From contig NZ_CP041217.1 of NCBI RefSeq assembly GCF_006542275.1, positions 1,349,501 through 1,413,500 on the forward strand: a stretch of 64,000 nt of DNA. The letters are read 5' to 3'. The translations under genes and the position numbers were made by a program. Of this stretch, positions 47,561-56,419 are shown one piece after another (within the stretch, counting starts at the first letter, position 1; each line of letters starts with the position of its first letter). Origin of the DNA: Saccharibacillus brassicae. Lineage in GTDB: Bacteria; Bacillota; Bacilli; Paenibacillales; Paenibacillaceae. The notes beneath the pieces are model-generated. The model was given only the letters and a program-made list of their open reading frames with translations. It did not search any database and had not been told where the DNA came from.

Positions 47561-48556
47561 TCAACTCCCTCGCTTGCCCCGCCAGAGCAGGCCCGGCACG
47601 GCGCGCACATAGATCAGCTCGCCGAGCAGCTCGATCAGCGTCTGCGCGACAATGACGGCCGCGGCGGCTCCGGCCGCTTCGCCCGGCAGCGCAAGCGCAA
47701 GCGGCAGCACGACGAGCGAATTGCGCGTGAAAGCGCTGAAGATCAGAGCCCGGCCGCTGCCGTCTTCCAGCTTCAGCAGCCGGCCGACCAAGGCGGCCGC
47801 AATCGGCGCAAGCAGCAGAAAGCCGATATAGATCGGCAGCACGCGCAGCACCGGCACCGGATCGGACACGATCCGGCCGATCTGCGACGCCGTCACGGCG
47901 ATTAGCACCAGTGCCATCGCAGGCACCGGAAGCCAGGCCGCCGCGTCCAGTACGCGGGCGCCCGCGCGATTGGCTTGGCCTGCACGCTCCCCATGCTTCG
48001 CCCACAGCTGCGTCAGCACGGCCGCGGCGAGCGGCAGCACGATCAGCGTCAGGAACGCTTCGACGAACGGGCCGGCTTCGACCAGGGCGGCGGCTTCTTT
48101 TCCGGCAAAAAGATTCAAGTACAGCGGCAGCAGCGCCAGTTGAAGCACGAACAGCACCGGCGTGGCCGCGGTTATCGCTTTCTCGTCGCCTTTGCCGAGC
48201 GCCGTGAAGACGATCACGTAATCGATGCAAGGCGTCAGCAGCACGAGGCAGACGCCGATCAGGGCCGCTTCCGTCTGCGGGAACAGCGTCAGCAGCCCCC
48301 AGACGATCAGCGGCACGACGACGAAGTTCGTCAGCAGCAGCGCGCCCATGAACCGTCCGTTCGCGAGCGCTTCGCGCAGCTTCAGAAACGGAATCAGCGT
48401 GAACATCCCGTACAGCAGCACCGCAAGCAGCGGGGAGATCAGCGGCTGCATCCCCCGGCCAAGCGGCTCGCCGAGCAGCCCGGCCGCAATCCCCAGCACA
48501 ATCGCGACCAAATACACCGCAATCTGATGCCGCTCCAACGCTTCCCTTTTTACCAT
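47561..48556 (-). CDS. Bile acid:sodium symporter / ACR3-like transporter
   Basis: Predicted 331 residues, about ten membrane helices. MQPLISPLLAVLLYGMFTLIPF, FVVVPLIVWGLL and the conserved LLTPCIDYVIVFTALGKGD (Cys in the fourth helix, as in ACR3-type arsenite carriers) place it in the BASS superfamily. Many Bacillota members are annotated as arsenic resistance proteins, but no ArsR or ArsC is nearby, so the substrate is open. The ATG at 48556 lies 37 bp downstream of the LRR gene stop. Confidence 0.8.
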   Translation of the reverse strand: MVKREALERHQIAVYLVAIVLGIAAGLLGEPLGRGMQPLISPLLAVLLYGMFTLIPFLKLREALANGRFMGALLLTNFVVVPLIVWGLLTLFPQTEAALIGVCLVLLTPCIDYVIVFTALGKGDEKAITAATPVLFVLQLALLPLYLNLFAGKEAAALVEAGPFVEAFLTLIVLPLAAAVLTQLWAKHGERAGQANRAGARVLDAAAWLPVPAMALVLIAVTASQIGRIVSDPVPVLRVLPIYIGFLLLAPIAAALVGRLLKLEDGSGRALIFSAFTRNSLVVLPLALALPGEAAGAAAAVIVAQTLIELLGELIYVRAVPGLLWRGKRGS

Positions 48557-48592
48557 CCCCGCTCTACCCCTTTTCCCTACCGACCGTAATAC

Positions 48593-49630
48593 TCACATCT
48601 CTCGCGGCGATCCGTTCGGCCTGAACGCGATGTTTCGGGCATGCCGCAGCTTGTTCAGGACAGACGGCCTGCTCTCGATTCGATGATTGTCTACACTAAG
48701 ATACTGCAGCCGCTTGAGATTGGCCAGCTCGCCGGGCAGATCTCTCAAGCCGCTGTAGGTGATATGCAGCGCTCGCAGCCGTTCCAGCTGTCCGATCTCT
48801 TTTGGCAAAAAAGTCAGTTTCAATTGTTCGGGGGCCGGCACGGTCCATTCGGGATATTGACTCGGCTGCGGATGACTGCCATTGTAGATACTCAACTCTT
48901 CCAGCTTGAGCGCGCGCCCGATCGATGCCGGAATGCCGTGCAGATTGCTCGTCATGATGCTCACTTCCGTCAGCAGCGGCAGATCGAACAGCTCGTCCGG
49001 CAGTACGTCAATATCGGGATCGAACAGATTAAGGATGCGCAGGTCTTGAAGTTCGTGCAGGCGAGGCAGCAGCTTGGCCATGCCGATACCCGTAAATTCG
49101 AGGCGATCCGCCCCGTGGTAGAGGGCCGCCTCGAACAGTTCTTCCGCGGACGGCGGCGATTCGGGATCGACCAGCATCGTGCCGCGCAGCGTTTCCTTGA
49201 GCGACTCCGCTTCTTCCTTCGTCACGCGCAGTTCCCGATAGCCTTCGTGCGTGACCGTCCACAGCCAGTCTTCGCCGTCCGCCGTCTGAAAACAAAGATC
49301 TTCGGGCAGCTTCCCGCCGAGCCAACCGAGCAGGTGATCCGTGTGCTTTTTGAGAATGGCTGCCGCCTCGGGTCCGCATTTCCATACATAGACCGTGAGA
49401 TCGTAAGGAAAACTTTTTTTGTGGGTCCCGTATTTTGTCTCTACCCACTTTTCCCCTGCCAAAAAAGGCTTCAACTCTTCTACGATCGGCAGCGCAAACG
49501 CAGGCGGAATATCGTATTCAGGGCCTTCCGGCCCGCGCGTGTCCATCAGCGAAAACGTCTCGCAGCGTTCCATCGCGTAGTCGATCAGACGTGTATAAGC
49601 TTCTCCGTAAGGGTCGTTGGCAATGTGCAT
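48593..49630 (-). CDS. Leucine-rich-repeat protein (paralogue 1)
   Basis: Predicted 345 residues from ATG 49630 (AAAAAGGAG upstream). The N-terminal half is a non-LRR domain (DPYGEAYTRLIDYAMER, HTDHLLGWLGGKLPEDLCF); the C-terminal half has five to six LRRs (LPELHELQDLRILNLFD-type, LFDLPLLTEVSIM, IGQLERLRALHITYSGLRDLP, ANLKRLQYLSVDNHRI). No signal peptide, so probably cytoplasmic; role unknown. It lies 13 bp after a paralogue of the same layout. Confidence 0.8.
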   Translation of the reverse strand: MHIANDPYGEAYTRLIDYAMERCETFSLMDTRGPEGPEYDIPPAFALPIVEELKPFLAGEKWVETKYGTHKKSFPYDLTVYVWKCGPEAAAILKKHTDHLLGWLGGKLPEDLCFQTADGEDWLWTVTHEGYRELRVTKEEAESLKETLRGTMLVDPESPPSAEELFEAALYHGADRLEFTGIGMAKLLPRLHELQDLRILNLFDPDIDVLPDELFDLPLLTEVSIMTSNLHGIPASIGRALKLEELSIYNGSHPQPSQYPEWTVPAPEQLKLTFLPKEIGQLERLRALHITYSGLRDLPGELANLKRLQYLSVDNHRIESRPSVLNKLRHARNIAFRPNGSPREM

Positions 49631-49643
49631 GGATGGCTCCTTT

Positions 49644-50747
49644 TTAGTCAAAATAGTGCGAGCTGTACGGTCCGCTGTAGATTCCGCTGTCGCGCACCGT
49701 ATATACGGACTTCAGCTTCGGCATGCTGCGCAGCAGCTCCGGCCTTTCGTCGATCAGCAGATTGTCCGACAGATTCAGCGTGCGCAGATTGCGCAGATCC
49801 GCAAATTCCGCCGGCAGTTCCCGCAGCCCCGTATAATGGATACTCAACGAACGCAGACGCTTCAGCTGGCCAATCTCCGGCGGGAGCGACCGCAAAGCCA
49901 ACTGCTCTTTGGGGATCAGCTTCCATGCTGGAGGACACCCTGTCGATTTATGGCTTCGCACGCCGTCCGGCAGCAGAGGCACATTAGAAATTTCAAGGCC
50001 GCGTAAGTTGCGTAAACGGCCGATACCCGCGGGGATGCTGTTCAAATTGCGCATGCATAAGATCAGACTTCGAAGCCGCTCAACCTCGAACAGGGCGTCC
50101 GGCAGATATTCCAACGTCTCGTCATGCACCTCAAGAGTCCGCAGCCACGGCAGCTCGTCGACTCGCTCCAGCGCTTCGGCTGCTCCCGGTCCCATCAATT
50201 CCAGTTGATCGTGACGATGATGCCGGGTCAACTCGAGCATTTGGAGCGGATCGCGAAAAGGCGTATGCGGAATCAGGAACACGCCCGGGATTTCGTGATA
50301 CAATCGTTCGGCTTCTTCGGGTGTCGCATTCATGCCGGCTATGTCTTCGTGTGACATGCTGTGCATCAGACAGTTCCCGTCGTCGTCCCAGAAGCACAAA
50401 TCTTCCGGCAGCTCCGGATGAATCCACCCGAACAGATGCGAAGTTGTCGCCTTCAAAAAATCGGCCGTTTCCCGGCAGCACCGGTAATGCCAGAACAAGT
50501 CGTCGTACGAGCAGTCTTGATAGATGCCCTCGTCGTCTTCGTAGCCGTTCTCGCAGTGATAGACTTCTTCATGTGCGAAGTAAGGTTGGATTTGCTCCAG
50601 AATTGACCATTCCGGCAGCGGGGGATCTCTCGGGTCTTTCACTTTGAGGATGCGCGGTCCTTTCAGCGAAAACGTAGCGGCACGGGCGCTCATATAATCG
50701 ATCAACTTGCGGTAAGCTTCGCCTTTGGGATCGTTGTAGATCAGCAT
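49644..50747 (-). CDS. Leucine-rich-repeat protein (paralogue 2)
   Basis: Predicted 367 residues. It shares the N-terminal pattern of its neighbour (DPKGEAYRKLIDYMSARAATFSL; TSHLFGWIHPELPEDLCFWDDDG) and the LRR half (LPDALFEVERLRSLILCM, IGRLRNLRGLEISNVPLLP, IGQLKRLRSLSIHYTGLREL, FADLRNLRTLNLSDNLL). The two genes arose by tandem duplication and then diverged. AAAGGAGG precedes ATG 50747. Divergent from the DeoR-type regulator at 50994. Confidence 0.8.
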   Translation of the reverse strand: MLIYNDPKGEAYRKLIDYMSARAATFSLKGPRILKVKDPRDPPLPEWSILEQIQPYFAHEEVYHCENGYEDDEGIYQDCSYDDLFWHYRCCRETADFLKATTSHLFGWIHPELPEDLCFWDDDGNCLMHSMSHEDIAGMNATPEEAERLYHEIPGVFLIPHTPFRDPLQMLELTRHHRHDQLELMGPGAAEALERVDELPWLRTLEVHDETLEYLPDALFEVERLRSLILCMRNLNSIPAGIGRLRNLRGLEISNVPLLPDGVRSHKSTGCPPAWKLIPKEQLALRSLPPEIGQLKRLRSLSIHYTGLRELPAEFADLRNLRTLNLSDNLLIDERPELLRSMPKLKSVYTVRDSGIYSGPYSSHYFD

Positions 50748-50993
50748 CGATGCCTTCGCCTCCTTTTACCTAATCTATGATATGGACCGATTATATGGAC
50801 AAACGCCCGCTCCAACCGGCAAGTTACGAATTCGCCAAAAAAGCTCCAACCGCCTCATCCCCCGACGCATCCGCAAACAATTTCGCCGGGGTTCCTTTTG
50901 GTTTCACTCTTTTGCCTATACAATAAAAGATAATGAGTTTCGCCCAGAGGGCTCAAGCCTATTCCACGAATTTTCAACCTAGGAGACCTATAG

Positions 50994-51746
50994 ATGATCA
51001 AATCGCAGCGCCTTAACCAAATCAAGGAATACGTGTTCGAACATCAATCCGTCTCGCTCGAAGAGCTGGTGCAGCACTTCGGCGTGTCGATGAATACGAT
51101 CCGCCGGGACGTCAAAGACCTGGTGGACGCCGGTGTGTTTCGCAAAGTGTACGGAGGCGTGTCGGTCAACCATTCCGCGTTGGTCGTGTTCGACGAACGC
51201 AAAGACCGCAATCTGAGCAAAAAGCAGGAGATCGGCCGGCTGGCCGCGCAGCATGTCGAAGACGGCGACGTGATCTTTGTCGATTCCGGCACGACGACGC
51301 TTGAAATGCTGCCTTACATCAGCCACAAACAGCTCACCGTCGTCACCAACAATTTCGATTTTATCCATCAGGCCAAGCCGTACCCGGGACTGACGATCTT
51401 CTCCACCGGCGGCATGTTCGAGCGCAAAACGGACTCGTTCGTCGGCTTCCAGAGCATCGAACTGCTCAAAAAGTACAATATCACCAAAGCGTTCGTCGCC
51501 TCCACCGGCGTCTCGCTGACGAACGGCGTCACCAATTCCTCTCCGCTCGAGACGGATCTCAAAGCGACCGTGGTCCAGAAAAGCCTGAACGTGTTCCTCC
51601 TGATCGACGACAGCAAATTCGACAAATACGCGCTGACCACGTTCTGCATGCTGAGCGACATCGACGTGCTCGTGACGAACAGCGTGCCGGACGAAGCTTA
51701 CGTGCAGTATGCGCGGGAACATCAGGTGCGGATCGTGACGCCTTGA
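50994..51746 (+). CDS. DeoR-family regulator, IolR-like paralogue
   Basis: Predicted 250 residues. HTH (VSLEELVQHFGVSMNTIRRDVKDL) then a DeoR sugar-phosphate sensor domain (EDGDVIFVDSGTTTLEML, IFSTGGMF-RKTDSFVG, KAFVASTGVSL). It aligns along its length with the IolR-like gene at 58241 (shared NTIRRD, KVYGGV, DSGTTT, KAF-SATGVSL blocks). It is monocistronic, 600 bp from the end of iolD, and may control inositol or a related sugar pathway. GGAG precedes ATG 50994. Confidence 0.88.
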   Translation: MIKSQRLNQIKEYVFEHQSVSLEELVQHFGVSMNTIRRDVKDLVDAGVFRKVYGGVSVNHSALVVFDERKDRNLSKKQEIGRLAAQHVEDGDVIFVDSGTTTLEMLPYISHKQLTVVTNNFDFIHQAKPYPGLTIFSTGGMFERKTDSFVGFQSIELLKKYNITKAFVASTGVSLTNGVTNSSPLETDLKATVVQKSLNVFLLIDDSKFDKYALTTFCMLSDIDVLVTNSVPDEAYVQYAREHQVRIVTP

Positions 51747-51913
51747 ATCCTTGAACAGGAGGGCTGAACCCGGTACGGGGGAAAATAAGAACGGGAAAAC
51801 GGTGCGGGGTCGGGCAGTTTTCTGCTTCCGGTCCGGCTGGCCGTCTTCCGGTGCCGGTCGGATGCGAGGTACGGCAGAGTTACGGGAAAATATCTTTGTT
51901 GTGCTTGTAGGTA

Positions 51914-51964
51914 TAAAAAAAGCCTCTGCGGAAGGAGTGTCCTTCGCGCAGAGGCTTCTTTTTG
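51914..51964 (+). terminator. Terminator near the DeoR-type gene
   Basis: AAAAAAAGCCTCTGCG and CGCAGAGGCTTCTTTTT form a long stem with an inner AAGGA/TCCTT pair. It lies 170 bp beyond the stop and also faces the other strand. Confidence 0.8.
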
Positions 51965-52023
51965 CATAGACCGGCCCGATTACCGCAGCGCAGCACGAAT
52001 TTGCGAGCGAGTGCGGCATAGGA

Positions 52024-52100
52024 CGAGCTAGATCGAGCTAGACCTAGCTAGAACTAGCTAGAACTAGATATACCTATCTAGACCGAGCTATACCGAGCTA
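52024..52100. repeat. CTAG-rich short tandem tract
   Basis: Eight CTAG tetramers occur within about 60 bp, in degenerate repeats of GAGCTAGACC, CTAGCTAGAA and ACCGAGCTA. CTAG is usually rare in bacterial DNA. Confidence 0.8.
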
Positions 52101-52236
52101 AATGTGATCATTTCGCTCACATTTTCACGTCAAAACGGCTCTGCTGCCGAAAATGCTGCCTATATGATCACTTTTTTACTTAAAAAGGGCCTCATTCCGG
52201 CAAAAACGGCGAAAAAGTGATCGAAATGATCACATT
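52101..52236. repeat. 26-bp inverted repeat with GTGATCA core
   Basis: The 26-base arms at 52101-52126 (AATGTGATCATTTCG...) and 52211-52236 are inverted copies with two mismatches; each arm contains TGATCA. It lies 3' of iolD. From 51965 to 52354 there is no gene. Confidence 0.75.
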
Positions 52237-52354
52237 TTCGCCGATTCGGTCTTTTCCCGCCTGAAATGTGGTCGAAAAGTCAACATTTCGCCTCAAGCGG
52301 CCCACTCCACTCGGCGCTCCAAGCTCAACCCTTCAAACCGCCAACTCCCACCCG

Positions 52355-54280
52355 TCAATACTGCTTCGCCGTCTTGAGCATCTCCGCCCGGCGCGCGTAT
52401 GCGGCCTGGACGGCTTCGCTGCCCGATACTTCGGCGACGCCGACGTTCCACCAGTTGTCGTAGCCTTCGCTCATCGTCTTGGGCAGCACTTTCATCTCGA
52501 TCAGCGTCGAGACGTCCTGACGTTTGGCGTCTTCGATCGCGGCTTGCACTTCTTCGGCCGTGTTCGCGCGGTAGACTTTGGCTCCGTAACCTTCGGCGAT
52601 TTTGGCATAATCGATATTCATGATCGCGCCCCGGTGGTCGCGGAACTCGCACTGGAAGCTGCCGCCGCCGTTGCCCATCTGCAAGTTGTTAATGCAGCCG
52701 AAGCCGGAGTTGTCGAACAGCATAATGTTGATCTTATTGCCGGTCTGAAGCGCCGTCACCAGCTCGGAATGCAGCATCAGGAAGCTGCCGTCGCCGACGA
52801 TCGCGTACACTTCGCGGTCCGGCTTGGCCAGACGCGCGCCGAGCGCGCCGGCCACTTCGTAGCCCATGCACGAATACCCGTATTCCAGATGGTACGTATT
52901 CGGCACCTTCACATTCCACAGCCGCTGCAGGTCGCCGGGCAGAGAGCCGGCCGACGAGATGACGATGCTGTCCGGACTCACCGCTTCGTTGATCGCGATC
53001 AGCGCGGTCGTCTGCGCAAGTTCCGTGCCGAGCGCGTCGGCGTATTCGTTCAGCGTCTCCTGGGCGAAATGGCCTTTGATCTCCGGATCGAAGCCTTCGC
53101 GCTCGAACGAGATGCCGCCCAGGCGATTCCGTTCGGCGTCCCACGCCGATTTCAGTTCCGCGATGCGCGCGCCGAACTCGCTCTCGTAGCCGCCGAGCCG
53201 TTCGTGCAGCGCCGCGATCGATGCTTTGGCGTCCGCGACGACGGACAGCCCTTCCAGCTTGTACGTCTGCATCCGGCTGACGTTGATGTTCAGGAACGAC
53301 GTCTTGTCGAAGTCGAACGCCGTTTTGGACGAAGTCGTAAAGTCGGTGTACCGGGTGCCGATGCCAATCACGAGATCCGCTTCGCGCGCCGCGGCGTTTG
53401 CGGCCGACGTCCCGAGCACGCCCGTGCCGCCGAGATGGTTGGCGAACGTGTACTCGACCGTCGATTTGCCGGCATGCGTCTCGACGAGCGGAATGTTGTA
53501 CGCCTGCGAGAACGCGATCAGCTCTTCGCGGGCGCCGGAATATTTCGCGCCGCCGCCGACGAGCAGCAGCGGTTTGCGGCTGGCCCGGATCAACTGCGCC
53601 GCCGCATCCAGTTCGCGTTCGCTCGGCTGGAGGCGGTCCATGTAATGCACTCTTTTGCGGAAAAAGCCTTCGTCGTAATCGAACGCTTCCCCTTCGGTGT
53701 CCTGGCAGATGCAGATCGTCGCCGGACCGCTGCGGGCCGGATCGGTCAGCACTTCGAACGCCCGCAGCAGGCTGCTCATCAGCTGCTCGGGGCGCGTGAT
53801 CCGGTCCCAGTAGCGGGATACCGGCTTCAGCGCGTCGTTGGTCGTGACGGCGAAGCTGTATTCCTGCTCGAACTGCTGCAGCACCGGATCGGGCTGGCGC
53901 GAAGCGAACGTGTCTGCCGGCAGCAGCAGCACGGGCAGATTGTTGGCAAGCGCCGTCGCGGCCGCCGTGACCAGATTGGCCGAACCGGGGCCGGAAGACG
54001 CGGTCACGGCGTAGATGCTGCGGCGCAGCTTTTCTTTGGCATAGGCGATCGCGGAATGCGCCATGCCCTGCTCGTTTTTGCCCTGAAACACTTTCAGATG
54101 GCCGGGGTCCTGCTCCAGCGCCTGGCCGATCCCGAGCACGTTGCCGTGCCCGAACACGGTAAACACGCCTTCGACGAACGGCGTCTCTTCCCCGTCGAAG
54201 GAAATGTACTGCTGGTTCAGAAATTTGATCAGCGCCTGCGCTGTCGTCAATCGTACGGTCTGGCCCATAGGGATATCCAC
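52355..54280 (-). CDS. iolD: 3D-(3,5/4)-trihydroxycyclohexane-1,2-dione hydrolase
   Basis: Predicted 641 residues, thiamine-diphosphate enzyme. It opens the ring of the diketo-inositol to 5-deoxy-glucuronate in myo-inositol breakdown. N-terminal PYR domain with FVEGVFTVFGHGNVLG and SSGPGSANLVTAA; middle domain; C-terminal PP domain with EYGYSCMGYEVAGALGAR and the ThDP/metal motif VGDGSFLMLHSE...NNSGFGCI. Length and order fit IolD. Last gene of the iolA-B-C-D run; 224 bp separate it from iolC, containing a hairpin at 54301-54338. Confidence 0.95.
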   Translation of the reverse strand: MDIPMGQTVRLTTAQALIKFLNQQYISFDGEETPFVEGVFTVFGHGNVLGIGQALEQDPGHLKVFQGKNEQGMAHSAIAYAKEKLRRSIYAVTASSGPGSANLVTAAATALANNLPVLLLPADTFASRQPDPVLQQFEQEYSFAVTTNDALKPVSRYWDRITRPEQLMSSLLRAFEVLTDPARSGPATICICQDTEGEAFDYDEGFFRKRVHYMDRLQPSERELDAAAQLIRASRKPLLLVGGGAKYSGAREELIAFSQAYNIPLVETHAGKSTVEYTFANHLGGTGVLGTSAANAAAREADLVIGIGTRYTDFTTSSKTAFDFDKTSFLNINVSRMQTYKLEGLSVVADAKASIAALHERLGGYESEFGARIAELKSAWDAERNRLGGISFEREGFDPEIKGHFAQETLNEYADALGTELAQTTALIAINEAVSPDSIVISSAGSLPGDLQRLWNVKVPNTYHLEYGYSCMGYEVAGALGARLAKPDREVYAIVGDGSFLMLHSELVTALQTGNKINIMLFDNSGFGCINNLQMGNGGGSFQCEFRDHRGAIMNIDYAKIAEGYGAKVYRANTAEEVQAAIEDAKRQDVSTLIEMKVLPKTMSEGYDNWWNVGVAEVSGSEAVQAAYARRAEMLKTAKQY

Positions 54281-54300
54281 CTCTGCTTCTTGGATTGGAA

Positions 54301-54338
54301 ACAGGCGGCGCCTTCCGCTCAGAGAAGGAGCCGCCTGT
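54301..54338 (-). promoter_or_regulatory. Hairpin in the iolC-iolD spacer
   Basis: ACAGGCGGC and GCCGCCTGT are perfect outer arms, with CCTTC/GAAGG inside. No T-run follows on the minus strand, so it may shape mRNA stability rather than end transcription. The rest of the spacer (54339-54504) contains short degenerate repeats of GTCTTGATGGT and CCGACTC. Confidence 0.5.
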
Positions 54339-54504
54339 CGGAACGTGTGCGGGACGAAAAGTATTTATGGTCTTGATGGTGCTGCTGGTCTTGATGGTAT
54401 TGGCGGTCTTGACGTACCGGTCTTGTAATCGTCTTATGCCGGAAAAGAAAGCCGGCCGCGCAGCTCATGCCGACTCATACCGACTTGTGCCGACTCAGCG
54501 CGAC

Positions 54505-55491
54505 TCAGGCGTGCGGCACGGGCTGCCCCGCGATCAGCGCTTCGATCTCTTCGACGGCAGGCATCGCGTCCGACGAGCTGTGCCGGCTGACGACGATCGA
54601 AGCCGAAGCGCTGCCGTAGCGGAGCGCCGTCTCCAGGTCTTTGCCGCGGATCAGCGCGTAGAGAAATGCCGAAGCGTACGAATCGCCCGCGCCGAACGTC
54701 TTGAGCACCTGCGTCCGGTAGGCATGCGCCCGGAACGTGCCGCCTTCGCGCGTATACGCGTACGAACCTTCGACGCCGTGCTTGATCACGACGATCTCTG
54801 GCGCGTGCTTGAACAGATTCGCCGTCGTGACTTCGTTGGCGCCGCCGACGGCGTTCTCCATAATGTCGTATTCGTCGCGCGTGCCGATGACGATGTGGGC
54901 CTGCTCGGCGACGAGCGAATAATAGACGGCCGTCTCTTCCGGCGTCTTCCACGTGTACGGCCGGTAATCCAGCTCGAACACGATCTTCACGCCGTGCTTT
55001 TTGGCTGCCTGCACCGCGGCGAGCACCGCTTCGCGCGACGGACTCTGCGCCAGCGCCGTGCCGGACACGACCAGCATGCCGGCGCGCCGGATATAGTCTT
55101 CGTCCACTTCGTCCGGTCTCAGGTACAGATCTGCCACGTCGTCGCGGTACATGAGAATGCTGCATTCGTCGGGACTTTTGATTTCGGTAAAAGCGAGCCC
55201 CGTCTTGTGTCCTTCGGTATCGACGGTCAGGCCCGACACGTCGATGCCCGCCCGCTCCATGTAGCCGCGGATAAAGCGTCCGTGCTGGTCGTCCGCAATC
55301 TTGCCGACGAAGCCGGCCCGGAGTCCGAGCTTGGCCGAGCCGATCGCGATATTCGCGGGCGAGCCGCCGACGTATTTCGTAAACGTCATCGTCTCTTCCA
55401 TCGGGCGGTTGTATTCGGTCGCGTTCAGGTCGATGCACGCCCGCCCGATCGCGATCAGGTCGAACTTGCCGCCGCTTGCTTCACTGGTCAT
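54505..55491 (-). CDS. iolC: 5-dehydro-2-deoxygluconokinase
   Basis: Predicted 328 residues, PfkB/ribokinase fold. It phosphorylates 2-deoxy-5-keto-gluconate. DLIAIGRACIDLNATE opening, GGSPANIAIGSAKLGL substrate motif, and the PfkB signature TFGAGDSYASAFLYAL with catalytic Asp; MYRDDVADLYL is typical of IolC. Located between iolB and iolD in the minus-strand run. Confidence 0.95.
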   Translation of the reverse strand: MTSEASGGKFDLIAIGRACIDLNATEYNRPMEETMTFTKYVGGSPANIAIGSAKLGLRAGFVGKIADDQHGRFIRGYMERAGIDVSGLTVDTEGHKTGLAFTEIKSPDECSILMYRDDVADLYLRPDEVDEDYIRRAGMLVVSGTALAQSPSREAVLAAVQAAKKHGVKIVFELDYRPYTWKTPEETAVYYSLVAEQAHIVIGTRDEYDIMENAVGGANEVTTANLFKHAPEIVVIKHGVEGSYAYTREGGTFRAHAYRTQVLKTFGAGDSYASAFLYALIRGKDLETALRYGSASASIVVSRHSSSDAMPAVEEIEALIAGQPVPHA

Positions 55492-55545
55492 TGGTTCACA
55501 GCCCCTTTGGCTTGTCGCTTATTTCCTTATCCGGCGTGCGCCGCG

Positions 55546-56364
55546 TCAGTCGCGGTCGAGAATCCAGGCATGGTCCGGGTCATTGTGGAATTTCCACACG
55601 CGCGTCGGTCCGGCCATTACATTCAGGTAGTAGGACGTATAGCCGTCGGGCACGCCCACCGGATGGTAGCCGGCCGGCACGATCACGACGTCGCCGTGTT
55701 CCACCGCCATCGTCTCGTCCAGGCTGCGGTCGTCCGTGTACACGCGCTGGAACACGAAGCCCTGCTTCGGATCGAGTTCGTGGTAATACGTTTCTTCCAG
55801 AAACGATTCGTCCGGCAGGTTGTCGCGGTCGTGCTTGTGCGGCGGATAGCTGGAGAAGTTGCCGCTGTCCGTGTACACCTCGACGACGAGCAGGCTGCTG
55901 GCCGAAGGATCGGAATCCGGTAAAATATTGTGTACCGTGCGCCGGTTCTGGTATTTGCCGCGCTGCTCGCTCCCGACGTCCCGCGCCGCGATAAGCTTCG
56001 TCGGCAGCGGATGCAGCGACGGCGAGTAGCACAGCGCCACCTGCGCCGCCGTTACGCTTTCCACCCGAATCGTCTTGCCCCCGGACACGAACACGCTGTC
56101 GGTCGCTTTGCGTTCGAACACGCTCTCCCGGGTTCCGATCCCGGCAAAAACATGTTCCCCTTCGGTTACCGTAATGCGGCCGGTCAGCGCCACGATGCAG
56201 CATTCGTCGCCGGCGAGCGTCTCTTCGTACGCCGCGCCCGGTTCCAGCCCGATCAGCCGGAACCCGACGTACTGCAGGCCAGAATCCTGTTTCATCACTT
56301 CCTGAACGATCTTCGCTTCCCCGCGCTGTTCGTTAAGCGGTTTGCGCTGTAGATGACTGACCAC
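55546..56364 (-). CDS. iolB: 5-deoxy-glucuronate isomerase
   Basis: Predicted 272 residues, bicupin. It converts 5-deoxy-glucuronate to 2-deoxy-5-keto-gluconate. Metal-binding pattern YPPHKHDRDNLPDESFLEETYYHE and the following GFVFQRVYTDDRSLDE, EHGDVVIVPAGYHPVG are diagnostic. The start is GTG 56364, eight bases after AAGGAGG. Sits between iolA and iolC. Confidence 0.95.
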   Translation of the reverse strand: MVSHLQRKPLNEQRGEAKIVQEVMKQDSGLQYVGFRLIGLEPGAAYEETLAGDECCIVALTGRITVTEGEHVFAGIGTRESVFERKATDSVFVSGGKTIRVESVTAAQVALCYSPSLHPLPTKLIAARDVGSEQRGKYQNRRTVHNILPDSDPSASSLLVVEVYTDSGNFSSYPPHKHDRDNLPDESFLEETYYHELDPKQGFVFQRVYTDDRSLDETMAVEHGDVVIVPAGYHPVGVPDGYTSYYLNVMAGPTRVWKFHNDPDHAWILDRD

Positions 56365-56419
56365 GTACAGGCCTCCTTTTCCCGCGCTCTTTCTGCGGAT
56401 TGAACGGTTTGTATGCTGC

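Noticed and set aside
54281..54504. A small gene between iolC and iolD
   Set aside because: Only short degenerate repeats and a hairpin are present; no start with a ribosome site.
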